In this document: in pieces, positions 26,801-35,811 of the stretch | Numbering within the stretch: the first letter of the stretch is position 1 | How the letters are laid out: each line of letters starts with the position of its first letter | Origin: Lagierella sp. | GTDB taxonomy: Bacteria > Bacillota > Clostridia > Tissierellales > Peptoniphilaceae | Length of the DNA stretch: 64,000 nt | NCBI RefSeq assembly: GCF_029983815.1 | Contig: NZ_JASBYU010000010.1 | Location: 1 to 64,000 of the forward strand | Reading direction: 5' to 3' | Notes under the pieces: generated by a model | Databases searched by the model: none | What the model was told of the DNA's origin: nothing | The model's input: only the letters and a program-made list of their open reading frames with translations | Program-made: the position numbers and the translations under genes

Positions 26801-29800
26801 TGGAAAGGTAAATGCTAAGGTAATTGTAACAAGGAAAGAAGATGGCACTAAGTCTGAAGAATTTACCTGGTCCTTCTACATTGGGAAGGCCACTGTAAAG
26901 GCATATTTTGGTCAAATTCACTCCCATACAAACTACTCTGACGGTTCAGGAACTCCTGATGAAGCGGTTTCCTATGCGTCTAATGTAGACAACCTTGACT
27001 TTTTCTCCCTGACAGATCACTCTAACTATTTTGATGATGCTGGTAATTTAGGAAAAATAGATGATGCAAATTCTGGAAAGAGGGATCCTGTTCAATCTGG
27101 AAAGTCAAAATGGCAGGCCTATAAGGAAATCATAGAAAAGTACAACACCGAGGACTTCTTGGCGATATATGGCTATGAGATGACTTGGACCAAGACTGGA
27201 GCAAACTACGGACATATCAACACCTATAATACCGAAGGGTTTGTTTCTAGAAACGACGAATACTACAACGATAAGTCTGAATCCAAGGGACTTGTAAGGT
27301 ACTACGACCTATTGGCAGGACTTAAGGATAAGAATCAAAATGTTATAAGTCAGTTAAACCACCCTGGAACTGTCTTTGGAAACTTTGATGACTTTGGTCA
27401 TTATAGCCCTGAATATGATGAAGTTTTAAACTTAGTTGAAGTTGGAAACGGAGAAGGACCTGTAAGGGGACAGGGTTACTTTACAAGCTATGACCAATAC
27501 ACCTTAGCACTAGACAAGGGATGGCACATATCTCCAAGTAATAACCAGGATAACCATAAGAGAAAATGGGGAGATGCCAATACGACAAGGACCGTTGTAA
27601 TAGCGGACAATTTGGATAAAACTTCTCTATTTGACGCAATAAGACAAAATAGGGTCTATGCAACAGAGGACAACAACCTATTTGTAGACTTTACTGTAAA
27701 TAGTCAAATGATGGGTTCCAGAATAACCAATGCTCCTGGAACTTTGAAGTTCAATTTGAACATCAACGATGAGGATAGCACCGATATTATTGGTACAGTT
27801 TCTGTAATCTCAAATGGTGGAGTTGTAAAACATAAAGAGGAGTTAAACTCCAATGTTGGAGACTTAAGCTTTGAAATTCCTAACGACGGAACCTACTACT
27901 ATTTGAGAATTGACCAAGCTGATGGAGACATTGCAGTTACTTCCCCTGTTTGGACAGCGGCTGTAGAACGTGTAGGAATTGACTCTGTTACAAAGTCTAC
28001 GGAAGTGGAATACCTAAAGGAAGAAACTCCAATCAGCACAAAATTTGTAAATGGCAGCGCCAAGGATATAAAACTAAGCAAGATAGAATACTACCAAGTT
28101 GTTGGCGAAAAGGAAGAGCTGATTAAGACAGTGGACACAGGCCTTCCTACTTTGAAAAGCAAGTCAACAGAGGATTTTACAACTGGTGTAATTCCAACAA
28201 AAACAGGTAAAGTTAAAATTTTAGTTAAAGCCTATCCTAAGGACTCAAAAGAACCTTGGACAGGAAGTATCGACCTAAATGTCTACGACAAAGAAGCTAA
28301 GGTTACACCTATAGCAGAGGTTCAAAAAGCCCCAGAAGGACAGGCCTTTACCATCGAAGGCAGACTTACTTCAAATGCCAGCGGATATGACAAGAACACA
28401 GCCTTCTTCGACTCTGCCTATGTACAAGATGAAAGCGGCGGAATCAATATATTCCCGATATCAGGCGACTTTAGAGAGGGACAAAAGGTTAGGATCTTTG
28501 GAATGACTTCCTCCTACCAAGGAGAACATCAGTTAAATATCGACAAGATTGAAATAATCGATGAAAATCAAGAAAAAGTATTGCCAACTGAAATGAGTAT
28601 AGGAGAAGTTCCAGAAAATCTTGGACTACTAGTAAAAGTTAGTGGTGAAGTAGAAAAGGTTGAGAAAAAAGGCGACATTATTGAATCCATCATTTTAAAG
28701 GACAAGGATAATAAGACAATAAGGGTTTTTATTGATGGATACATTGGCCATGATAAGGACGAAAGCAAGTCAATGGAAGACATTGTAGAAAAAAACATTG
28801 TTGAAGCGATAGGACTTTCTTCCATAGACAGCCTTGGAAACAGGATTAGGATTAGAAATAGATCTGATATTAGAGTTATTAAAGAAGAAAAACCTACAGA
28901 GACTGAAAGTGAAAGGTTTGTTCCTGAAGTCATAGATGAGACCATTACAAAGGGAGATAAGGTAAGTCTTTTGGACAATATCAAAAACCTTCCAAAAAAT
29001 GCAACTATTGAAGACATTTCAAACCCTCCAATAGACAGTAACAAAGTTGGAGAGCAGACTGGAAAGGTAAAGATTACCTTTGCTGATGGATCTACAAAGG
29101 CTGTGGAGATAAAGGTCGTGGTAAAGGATGAAGAAAAACCAGAAGAAAAACCAGATCCTAAACCAACACCAAGACCAACACCTAACCCAACACCAAGTAC
29201 ACCAAGCACACCAAGTCCTGTGGAAAAAGATAAGATTAGGGAATTTGAGGACATCTACAACCTATATAAGACCAATAGAATCTACGGAGAAGACAGATAC
29301 AAAACCGCTGTAGAGCTTTCCAAAGCCTACTACAGTTCTTCAGACAATGTGGTAATAACCTCTGGAATGGAAGTGGTGGACTCACTTACAGCAACGCCAC
29401 TTGCATACTCATTAAGGAGTCCAATCCTACTTGCTAGAAAGGACAAGTTACCACAGGAGACAATAGATGAACTTAAGAGGCTCAATAGTAAAAACATCAC
29501 CATAGTAGGTGGTAAGTCCACAGTTTCACCAGAAGTGGAACAAGAACTTAAAAACCTTGGTTACAATGTTGAAAGAGTATCAGGAAAAGACAGATACCAA
29601 ACAGCAGTAGAAGTAGGTAAAAGAGTTATCGAAAAAGCAGGCAACAAACATAAAATTGTACTTGCCAGTGGAGTAAACCTAGTGGATGCCCTAGCAGGAA
29701 ATAGCATATCTGCAAAGGAAAATATACCAATACTACTAACAAAAGTAGAAAGATTAGAAAATTCCACAAGAGAAGCCATTAAGAAATGGGATGTGAAAGA

Positions 29801-30137
29801 AGTAGTTATAGTTGGAGGAAGATCCTCCGTATCCAGTGAAGTAGAACAAGAACTAAAGGATATGGGAATCACAGTGACAAGGCTAAAGGGTAAAGATAGA
29901 TTTGAAACAGCAGTAGAAATAGCGAAATACCTATACCCAGAAGCAAAGAAGATCATGGTTGCAAATGGCTATAACTATATAGATGCATTAGTGGCAGGAC
30001 CAGTTACAGTCCATGGTGAAACTCCAATACTACTACTAAAACAAAATGAAATACCAGAATCCGTAAAAGATTATCTAAATAACTCAAGTGTTGAAGAGAT
30101 AGAGATAGTCGGTGGAAGCGGAAGTATTTCGAAATAG
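23817..30137 (+). CDS. Giant secreted PHP-domain protein with OB-fold modules and CWB2 cell-wall anchors
   Basis: About 2106 residues. In order: a signal peptide (about 1-31); a lamin-tail-like domain (about 33-190); OB-fold/YhcR-like modules at about 232-415, 425-605 and 635-815, the first two with the same VKEARD...EVTTSGIVTF...IQD opening; Ig-like stretches; a CehA/McbA-type PHP hydrolase domain (about 1030-1330) with metal-binding HSHTNYSDG and SLTDHSN; a further OB module (about 1498-1700); a Rib-like domain (about 1701-1775); a Pro/Thr linker; and three CWB2 repeats (about 1820-2107) opening YGEDRYKTAVE. CWB2 domains bind cell-wall polymers, so the enzyme is shown on the surface. The PHP domain suggests a phosphoesterase. 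GGAGG favours GTG 23817; TTG 23814 is the alternative. Confidence 0.85.
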   Translation: MKKIFNKRVMTFFLALTMILSFLPFKTVEAREVGPKVIIYEVYGGGGNLSSTFKYDYIVLKNIGDKPQDLTGWSVQYASATGNKYNNKTELQGQIEPGEFYLIREAAGNNEAKDLPRTPDVIGKITMSASKFKLALANSTETITDKNSPRVVDFIGVGSANEFLGDNPAQKASNVSSIRRILNEDKTVKNTGDNGEDYESIPHNETVLDYLNEKTEAPNPSDPTDPTDPVTTSLTVKEARDKAVGEEVTTSGIVTFIDGQNATIQDETGGIALRNSTNFDFNLGDKVEVIGSRGTYNGLEQINTTDIKVISQKNELPSPVKMDLASLISNYKDVESQRVLLEGLTLGEYVKGNISLTDDKGNSINIYQSKGEGNKVLTAKAGDIVDVTGVVGVFNSPQIRINSDEDVVVKSTNSPTDPEEPVAGGVNVKEARDTATGKTVTTSGIVTFVDGRNLTIQDDVAGIVVRTKDIPKANLGDKIEATGTRSTYNGLEQLDNSTFKVLSSGNELPSPKVVTLKELVADKMAESLESQRVELKEVNLRQINTSGNTSIYKDNNEMNIYKIPDITKEGISDYDKVNVIAIVSQYNDMQLRVVEAKDVTLVEKGEEPVYEEPDFEDPIKPEMEVQIKKDFPEALNINEAMATPFDTEIMVYGVATHSYGGGSALILEDIIDGKVVGYQVYGPTETVQMGDIVLVKGKHINYYSTPEISNVSEMKLIDKTEPVPAQEITAETLKNFSKEFINEYVYIKDITLPKYNGSSTMQFVSPTGNVQTFRAPEYPIGTVQGDKVDIKGSISTFNGTPQIRLGDKTDYIIKEDKLAPFIIVPNLLDARATVDYVFTVGAMDNVDVKSVEFIAKIGEETLAPISMEKDPISGNFKGIIPGDKIQNGKDIELTFKAEDVNGNTTSEHYIGEFIYGESTPSKEPVIVKVDSRPQVLEVSPKTNSEVMDTKSPKIEVDFTNAGDNPKVELVLNDKEPVEMTVSGNKASFTPSNLDDGKVNAKVIVTRKEDGTKSEEFTWSFYIGKATVKAYFGQIHSHTNYSDGSGTPDEAVSYASNVDNLDFFSLTDHSNYFDDAGNLGKIDDANSGKRDPVQSGKSKWQAYKEIIEKYNTEDFLAIYGYEMTWTKTGANYGHINTYNTEGFVSRNDEYYNDKSESKGLVRYYDLLAGLKDKNQNVISQLNHPGTVFGNFDDFGHYSPEYDEVLNLVEVGNGEGPVRGQGYFTSYDQYTLALDKGWHISPSNNQDNHKRKWGDANTTRTVVIADNLDKTSLFDAIRQNRVYATEDNNLFVDFTVNSQMMGSRITNAPGTLKFNLNINDEDSTDIIGTVSVISNGGVVKHKEELNSNVGDLSFEIPNDGTYYYLRIDQADGDIAVTSPVWTAAVERVGIDSVTKSTEVEYLKEETPISTKFVNGSAKDIKLSKIEYYQVVGEKEELIKTVDTGLPTLKSKSTEDFTTGVIPTKTGKVKILVKAYPKDSKEPWTGSIDLNVYDKEAKVTPIAEVQKAPEGQAFTIEGRLTSNASGYDKNTAFFDSAYVQDESGGINIFPISGDFREGQKVRIFGMTSSYQGEHQLNIDKIEIIDENQEKVLPTEMSIGEVPENLGLLVKVSGEVEKVEKKGDIIESIILKDKDNKTIRVFIDGYIGHDKDESKSMEDIVEKNIVEAIGLSSIDSLGNRIRIRNRSDIRVIKEEKPTETESERFVPEVIDETITKGDKVSLLDNIKNLPKNATIEDISNPPIDSNKVGEQTGKVKITFADGSTKAVEIKVVVKDEEKPEEKPDPKPTPRPTPNPTPSTPSTPSPVEKDKIREFEDIYNLYKTNRIYGEDRYKTAVELSKAYYSSSDNVVITSGMEVVDSLTATPLAYSLRSPILLARKDKLPQETIDELKRLNSKNITIVGGKSTVSPEVEQELKNLGYNVERVSGKDRYQTAVEVGKRVIEKAGNKHKIVLASGVNLVDALAGNSISAKENIPILLTKVERLENSTREAIKKWDVKEVVIVGGRSSVSSEVEQELKDMGITVTRLKGKDRFETAVEIAKYLYPEAKKIMVANGYNYIDALVAGPVTVHGETPILLLKQNEIPESVKDYLNNSSVEEIEIVGGSGSISK

Positions 30138-30153
30138 GAAAATATAATACAAA

Positions 30154-30192
30154 ATACAAAATGCCGGCTCGATGAGTCGGCATTTTTTGTAT
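30154..30192 (+). terminator. Strong terminator after the giant surface-protein gene
   Basis: A 17-base arm beginning ATACAAAATGCCG (30154-30170) pairs with 30174-30192 around a GAT loop; the second arm contains TTTTTT. Confidence 0.9.
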
Positions 30193-30276
30193 GGTAGTAC
30201 TAAAATGTTTTAAATTTTATTCATAAAACGTTGATAAATTTAAAAAAATTTGCTATTATTAATTAGAGGTGATAAC

Positions 30277-31103
30277 ATGAAAAAAATAAATAAAATATTT
30301 AAAATAGTATTGGTAATTGCTCTTATTATTATTATTAAGAGTAATGCACTAGCAAAAGAGAATTTAATTAATGAATTCCTGAATGAACAAAATGAAAAGG
30401 TAAATTATTTTTACCAAACCGGTCAAATAAGTGAGAAAAAACAGTATCAAAATCTTGAAACGGTTTATGAAGATTTTGTAAAGATTAACGGTGAAATATT
30501 TGAAACTTTTGAAGAATATGAAGATTTCATAATTGAAGATATGAAGTCTAAACATGAAATTGAACAAGAACTAGAAGAAAATAGTACATTGGAGTATTTT
30601 ACTGCAATTAATAAAAGCAAGGTATACACAGGAGATATAGTCGTTACTAACAATAGTTTTTCTTTTGGATTAACAGGGCATGCAGGTTTTGTTGTAGATA
30701 ATAATAAAGTATTAACTATTAATGGACCAGGAAAGCACCCAGTTGTAGAAAGTTTTGATAGATGGATAAAGGGTGCAAAAGATAATGGTGCTTGGATACA
30801 AATAATTAGACCTAAGGATAAAGCACTGTCAACACACAGGCATATTGCAAAGACCTGGGCATTGAAAAACTACACTAATAATGGAATTGGAAAAACCAAT
30901 ATTAAATATGGTATTTCAAAGAATTTACCCTCAATAAATCCTACTTATTGCTCAAAAATTCCTTTCCAGCATATAAATTTGGAGCTAAAATAGGACATGA
31001 TTTGCCTTCAAGTAATAAAATTATTACCCCATATAGCTTAAAAGATTATTTTAAAGATAATCCAACTTCTCAATTTGAACACAGCATAAAGAATTATTAT
31101 TAA
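30277..31103 (+). pseudogene. YiiX/permuted-papain-like secreted hydrolase, frameshifted near 30969
   Basis: From ATG 30277 (GAGGTG upstream) comes a signal or anchor segment (about residues 7-25), a charged helical region, then a permuted NlpC/P60-like core with GDIVVTNNSF, the catalytic-type His in GLTGHAGFVVDN and a later YCSKI. After the stretch near 30969 the first frame ends at 30993, but another frame continues as AYKFGAKIGHDLPSSNKI and ends at TAA 31101-31103 with ITPYSLKDYF. The YCSK...AYK...TPYSL order is that expected for one protein. Adding one A (CAGCA to CAAGCA) would join the parts into about 275 aa. It is either a disabled gene or a base-calling error. Probably a cell-wall or lipid amidase; unproven. 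Confidence 0.65.
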
Positions 31104-31116
31104 TAAGGTATTAGAA

Positions 31117-31542
31117 ATGAAGAAAAAAATTAATATTGTAATAGCTATTATAGTTGTTCTTGCGGCTATTTATCTAGTTTCAAGTTTTATCACAAAAACA
31201 ATAGCAAAAAATTCAATTGATGCTTATATTTCCCAACAGGGGATTAAGCAAGAGGATATTTTAAAAGATATCGGGATAGGTTCAAGAACTAAGACTCAAG
31301 AATATGAAAGAACCATTATATTAAAGAACACTCCTGAATGTGAGCTTCGGTACTCTTTTTCTGCTCCAGATATAATAGTTGCTGTATATCCTAAAAAGGA
31401 TAAGAAATTTTATAAAGGTGTAAATTATAGTACTATGTGGAGTTTAGATAGCGAAAATAACAAGGAAGATGAGAAATACTCCGAAGGAACTTTAGATAGT
31501 AATGGAGAATTTTTAAGAGATTTCGAAAAGATATTAAAGTAA
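31117..31542 (+). CDS. Small membrane-anchored protein (possibly DUF3139-like)
   Basis: A 141-aa protein with one N-terminal membrane segment (about residues 6-26) and a short outside domain containing KNSIDAYISQQGIKQEDI and VAVYPKKDKKFYKGV. The layout and the YISQQGIK element resemble DUF3139 proteins, a family of unknown function; I hold this loosely. It begins 13 bases after the YiiX-like gene, is similarly AT-rich, and is probably cotranscribed with it. Confidence 0.45.
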   Translation: MKKKINIVIAIIVVLAAIYLVSSFITKTIAKNSIDAYISQQGIKQEDILKDIGIGSRTKTQEYERTIILKNTPECELRYSFSAPDIIVAVYPKKDKKFYKGVNYSTMWSLDSENNKEDEKYSEGTLDSNGEFLRDFEKILK

Positions 31543-31585
31543 TAGATGTAGAAAGGCTACTAAACCTTTGACAGTAATAAAGCAT

Positions 31586-31660
31586 AAAACCCCTTAGAAA
31601 GGTGTGAAATTGGCCTTTTCTAGGGGGTTATTATATTTAGAAATTTTGCACAATGTCTTT
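31586..31660 (-). repeat. Dispersed hairpin repeat, copy C (also a terminator)
   Basis: Read on the minus strand this begins ACATTGTGCAAAA and runs into an imperfect hairpin with arms of the AACCCC/GGGGTT type (31586-31630). The same order occurs at 36350-36452 and 36634-36736 on the plus strand. It lies between two convergent genes, behind the M29 peptidase, and probably ends transcription from both sides. Confidence 0.6.
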
Positions 31661-31689
31661 GAGTAACTTTGCCAAATATCTTTGGGTTA

Positions 31690-32925
31690 CTAGAACGCCC
31701 AGTTTCCGTCTTTAAAGATATATTCTACTTCACCGTTTGGAAGTTCTCCTGTTATTTCTAAGTCCTTTGATCCCACCATAAAGTCTTCATGGATTAGGGA
31801 GTCGTTAACTCCAATTTCTAATAGTTCTTCATCGGATAGGTCAACTCCACCTTTTATACAGGTTGGATAGGCTTTACCAAAGGCAAAGTGACAGGATGCA
31901 TTTTCATCAAATAATGTGTTATAGAATAGCAGGCCAGAGTTTGAAATTGGACTGTCATATGGCACAAGGGCAATCTCTCCCAGGTATTTTGCGTTTTCAT
32001 CTACGTCGAAAAGGTCTGTTAGGTATTGTTTTCCAACTTTTGCATCATAGTCCACAACTTTACCATTTTCAAAGGTAAAGACCATTTCATCTACCAAATT
32101 TCCCCCGATATTAAGAGGTTTTGTGGAATACAATTTTCCATTTACTCCATCTCTTTTTGGTAATGAGAACACTTCTTCTGTAGGGATATTGGCGATAAAT
32201 ATATTTCCCTTAGCATTGTTTGAACCACCGGATATCCAAATGTGATTTTCAGGAAGTTCTACTTCAAGGTCTGTTCCCTTTGAGTTTTTATAGTGTAATT
32301 TTTTATATTGCTTTTCGTTTAAAGTGTTGGCATGGCTGTCCATTATTGCTATATGGTCATTCCAAGCTTTAATTGGGTCCTCTACATCGGTTCTAGTGGT
32401 GTAGAAAATTGCTTCCCATAGTTTTTCTAAAGCTTTATCTTCTGGAAGGTTAGGGAAAACTCTCTTAGCCCAGCCCTTAGTTGGAACGGACACCACGCAC
32501 CAAGAGTTGATATCGTTCATGGTGTACTTCATATTTTCTTTATTTGCTGCAGAAAAGGCCTTGTTCCAATTTGCCATCTTCTTAGGATCTACATCCTTCA
32601 AAAGTTCTGGGTCTGTTGCAGCAACGGAAATTACAGCGGCTCCCTTTTCCATATAGTACTTTGTTCTATCCACCATCCATTGTGGAACTTCTTCAAAGTA
32701 TTCCACTGGTGCATTTTCATATTTCATTAGGGTTAGGTCGTCGTCAGACCATTGTACTATTACTTCTACTGCGCCCTTTTCGTAGGCTTTTTTTGCCACT
32801 AATTTCCCAAAATCTGCTCTTTCAATTGGGCAACGTAGTAATACTGGTTGGTCCTTTTGAACATTAACTCCCTTTGTTACAACTAAATCTGCTAATTTTT
32901 CCATATTTGCTTGAATATTTGTCAT
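31690..32925 (-). CDS. Aminopeptidase, M29 family
   Basis: A 411-aa metallo-aminopeptidase of the M29 (AmpS/aminopeptidase T) family. Family landmarks: LADLVVTKGVNVQKDQPVLL near the start, ELPENHIWISGGSNNAKG in the metal-binding half, NIPTEEVFSLPKRDGVNG, GEIALVPYDSPISNSG, and a terminal FMVGSKDLEITG. The enzyme removes N-terminal residues from peptides in the cytoplasm. It stands alone on the minus strand and ends toward the hairpin repeat at 31586. Confidence 0.9.
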   Translation of the reverse strand: MTNIQANMEKLADLVVTKGVNVQKDQPVLLRCPIERADFGKLVAKKAYEKGAVEVIVQWSDDDLTLMKYENAPVEYFEEVPQWMVDRTKYYMEKGAAVISVAATDPELLKDVDPKKMANWNKAFSAANKENMKYTMNDINSWCVVSVPTKGWAKRVFPNLPEDKALEKLWEAIFYTTRTDVEDPIKAWNDHIAIMDSHANTLNEKQYKKLHYKNSKGTDLEVELPENHIWISGGSNNAKGNIFIANIPTEEVFSLPKRDGVNGKLYSTKPLNIGGNLVDEMVFTFENGKVVDYDAKVGKQYLTDLFDVDENAKYLGEIALVPYDSPISNSGLLFYNTLFDENASCHFAFGKAYPTCIKGGVDLSDEELLEIGVNDSLIHEDFMVGSKDLEITGELPNGEVEYIFKDGNWAF

Positions 32926-33151
32926 TATATCACCTCATCAAAATATTTTACCAAAAGGTAGTTTTATGAATTTAGCTTAAAATCTTTTCCTCAAATATAT
33001 ATACCCAAGGAAAGATAGAACTATTGAAAGCTATTTCATCATAGGGCTTGTCTAGTTAAAATCAAGCTGGTATTAATATCATAGCATGTTTTTTGAAGAA
33101 ATGTTTCAAAAGGTTTTCAAAAGATATATACTAATAACAAGGAGGGGTTTT

Positions 33152-34930
33152 ATGGATATACTAAAAATGGTTGATAGAAAAGATGTTGATGAAAGATACA
33201 CTTGGGATTTGACTCATATTTTCAAGTCCAAGGAGGAATTACAAAGACAGTTAAGTGGAGTTGAACAACTGGTTAATAAATTCCTAGATGAACACAATAA
33301 GCTCTATTCCAATAAGGACGATGTGAAAAATGCCTTGGATTTATATAGTGAAATCTTGGAAAAGGCGTACCTTTGTTGGGCCTATACCAGCCTAAGTATG
33401 GAGACGGACTATGGAAATCAAGAGAATTATAAGCTATTTATGGAAACCGATGGAATATTAAGTGACTTAATGGCTAAGATTTCATTTTTTAAGATAAGGA
33501 TATTAACTACCAATGAAGATGTGTTAAAGGATTTGGAAAAGGACGAAACCTATGGGGCATATATTCAAAGGGTTTTAGAGGATAAACCTTATGTGCTATC
33601 TGAAGAGACGGAAAAAGCCTTGGCTAAGATGACTCCTTTAAATTCTTTTTACTCCATATATAACGCTATTAAATTACAGGATATGAAATTTCCTGATTTT
33701 GAAGCGGGTGGAAAGAAAATGCAGCTTTCCTATAATCTATTTGAAGGACAATATGAGGCATCTAATGATACAGAGATTAGAAGAAATTCCTTTGTGGAGT
33801 TTTCAAAGGTATTGGAGGAGCATAAAAATTCAACTGCTGCCGCCTACCTCGGAGAATGTCAAAAGATGAAGGTTCTTTCTGAACTTAGGGGTTACGATTC
33901 TGTATTCGACTTTCTACTACATGACCAAAGGGTTTCAAGGGAGCTTTATGATAGACAACTTGATGTTATCATGAAGGAACTTTCTCCAATAATGAGAAAG
34001 TATGCAAGGATTCTTAAGAGAAATCACAACTTGGACAAGATGACCTATATGGATTTAAAAATTGACGCTATAACTGGCTTTGATAGACAGATATCCGTAG
34101 AAGAGGCTAAGGATTTGATTGAGGAAGGCCTTGAAGTACTAGGAGAGGAATATGTTCAAATGCTTGATGAAGCCTTTGAGCACAGGTGGATTGACTTTGT
34201 AAACAACCATGGAAAGTCCACTGGAGCTTTTTGTTCATCCCCTTATGGAACCCATTCCTATGTTTTAATAAATTGGACTGGAACTATGACGGAAGCCATG
34301 ACCTTGGCCCATGAACTAGGTCATGCAGGACAGGGTAAGTACACCAATGAAAACTGTAATATTTTAGATACTGATCTTTCCATGTACCTTGTGGAAGCGC
34401 CATCAACGGCCAATGAACTTATTATGGGAAGGGAGCTTTTGAAAAAGGCCCAGTCTGAAGAGGAAAAGAAATACCTTAAGGGTCAAATTATTGCACGAAC
34501 CTACTATCATAATTTTGTGACCCACTTTATTGAAGGCTATTACCAAAGGGAAGTTCTTAAATTGATTGATCAAGGTAAGACATTTACTGCCGATGACTTG
34601 TCTGAAATATTTTTAGAAACCTTGAAGAAGTTCTGGGGTGACGATGTTGAGTTTACAAAGGGTGCAGAACTTACATGGATGAGACAGCCTCACTACTATA
34701 TGGGACTTTATCCATACACCTATTCTGCAGGACTTACCATTGGGACACAGGTTGCAAAGTTGATAGAAGAAAATCCTGACAATTCTAAGAACTGGATTGA
34801 AGTTCTAAAGACTGGTGGCAAGTTAAAGCCTATGGACTTTGCCAAGAAGGCGGGAGTGGACATTTCTACAGACAAACCCCTAAAGGACACCATCCAGTAC
34901 ATTGGATCCCTTGTTGAGGCGTTGGAATAA
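33152..34930 (+). CDS. pepF: Oligoendopeptidase F (M3 family)
   Basis: A 592-aa zinc endopeptidase that cuts cytoplasmic oligopeptides. The HExxH site is visible in TLAHELGHAGQG and the third ligand in MYLVEAPSTANE. The oligoendopeptidase N-terminal region starts RYTWDLTHIFKSKEEL. I place the start at ATG 33152 behind AAGGAGG; the upstream in-frame codons lack a ribosome site. The stop shares a base with the proC start, so peptide breakdown and proline synthesis or redox balance are coupled here. Confidence 0.92.
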   Translation: MDILKMVDRKDVDERYTWDLTHIFKSKEELQRQLSGVEQLVNKFLDEHNKLYSNKDDVKNALDLYSEILEKAYLCWAYTSLSMETDYGNQENYKLFMETDGILSDLMAKISFFKIRILTTNEDVLKDLEKDETYGAYIQRVLEDKPYVLSEETEKALAKMTPLNSFYSIYNAIKLQDMKFPDFEAGGKKMQLSYNLFEGQYEASNDTEIRRNSFVEFSKVLEEHKNSTAAAYLGECQKMKVLSELRGYDSVFDFLLHDQRVSRELYDRQLDVIMKELSPIMRKYARILKRNHNLDKMTYMDLKIDAITGFDRQISVEEAKDLIEEGLEVLGEEYVQMLDEAFEHRWIDFVNNHGKSTGAFCSSPYGTHSYVLINWTGTMTEAMTLAHELGHAGQGKYTNENCNILDTDLSMYLVEAPSTANELIMGRELLKKAQSEEEKKYLKGQIIARTYYHNFVTHFIEGYYQREVLKLIDQGKTFTADDLSEIFLETLKKFWGDDVEFTKGAELTWMRQPHYYMGLYPYTYSAGLTIGTQVAKLIEENPDNSKNWIEVLKTGGKLKPMDFAKKAGVDISTDKPLKDTIQYIGSLVEALE

Positions 34931-35730
34931 TGTATAAACTAGGATTTATAGGGTTTGGAAACATGGGCAAGGCTATGGCACTTGGAGCCCTTAAGAGTGG
35001 ATATTCCAAGGAGGATATGGCCTTTTCAAAGGTTTGTAACATTGAAGAAACCCAAAATGAATTTGGAATAAAGGGGTTTAAATCCAATGTTGAAGTGGCT
35101 AGAAATAGCGAAATAGTTATTCTTGCAACCAAACCCTACCAATATGTTAAGGTAATTGAAGAGATAAAAAATGAAATAGGAGACTTTACCATCCTCATGC
35201 CAATAACTCCAAGTTTTAGTACTGTCGACATTCAAGAACTGATTGGATGGAAGGTTAAAGTTGCTAGAATCATGCCAAACACTCCAGCCCTTGTAAACTG
35301 TGGGATTACAGGTCTTTGTTTTAGTGGAAACTTTGAAGAAATGGAAAGACAAAAAGTCTTTGACTTTGTAAAATCCTTTGGAGAAGTGCTGGAAATAGAG
35401 GAAAACCTAATGGGGGGAGTCTCTGCAGTAAGTGGTTCTGGACCTGCCTATGTGTACATGTTAATAGAGGCTATGGCTGATATGGCAGTTTCCACAGGGA
35501 TAAAGAGAAAAGATGCATACAATTTAGTTGCCAAAACAGTAGAAGGCTCTGCAAAAATGGTCCTTGAGACAAAAAAACATCCTGGCGAACTTAAAGATGA
35601 AGTTTGTTCACCAAAGGGCAGTACCATAGAAGGTGTTATGGAGCTGGAGGAAAATGGCTTTAGAGGAAGTATTATCAAAGGTCTTAAAAAGACCTTGGAT
35701 AGATTTAATGAGATGAATGAAGAAAAGTAG
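34930..35730 (+). CDS. proC: Pyrroline-5-carboxylate reductase
   Basis: A 266-aa NAD(P)H-dependent enzyme that reduces pyrroline-5-carboxylate to proline. The Rossmann start KLGFIGFGNMGKAM, the central RIMPNTPALVNCGITG and the C-terminal VSGSGPAYVYM and SPKGSTIEGV signatures are all present. It overlaps pepF by one base and ends at a short terminator. In proline/ornithine-fermenting anaerobes it links ornithine and proline pools; the ADI genes that release ornithine lie 1.5 kb downstream. Confidence 0.95.
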   Translation: MYKLGFIGFGNMGKAMALGALKSGYSKEDMAFSKVCNIEETQNEFGIKGFKSNVEVARNSEIVILATKPYQYVKVIEEIKNEIGDFTILMPITPSFSTVDIQELIGWKVKVARIMPNTPALVNCGITGLCFSGNFEEMERQKVFDFVKSFGEVLEIEENLMGGVSAVSGSGPAYVYMLIEAMADMAVSTGIKRKDAYNLVAKTVEGSAKMVLETKKHPGELKDEVCSPKGSTIEGVMELEENGFRGSIIKGLKKTLDRFNEMNEEK

Positions 35731-35756
35731 CAGCTGATACAACCTAAAGCTAAATT

Positions 35757-35778
35757 GAGGGAGAAATCCCTCTTTTTA
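35757..35778 (+). terminator. Terminator after proC
   Basis: GAGGGA (35757-35762) pairs with TCCCTC (35767-35772) around GAAA, then TTTTTAT. Confidence 0.8.
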
Positions 35779-35811
35779 TATGATATAGGCAGTAGAATTA
35801 GGAGGAATAAG

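Noticed and set aside
28568..29254. 228-codon minus-strand open frame with a Gly/Val/Leu-rich end
   Set aside because: The repeat-like end is the complement of the proline/threonine linker; there is no ribosome site.
29128..29313. Lys/Gln-rich open frame inside the proline-rich linker of the surface protein
   Set aside because: It is the out-of-frame reading of a repetitive CCA-rich linker and has no ribosome site.
30231..30259. TTGATA-17-TATTAT promoter before the YiiX-like gene
   Set aside because: It fits consensus, but transcription would begin almost on the ribosome site, leaving no room for it in the message; I did not list it as a feature.
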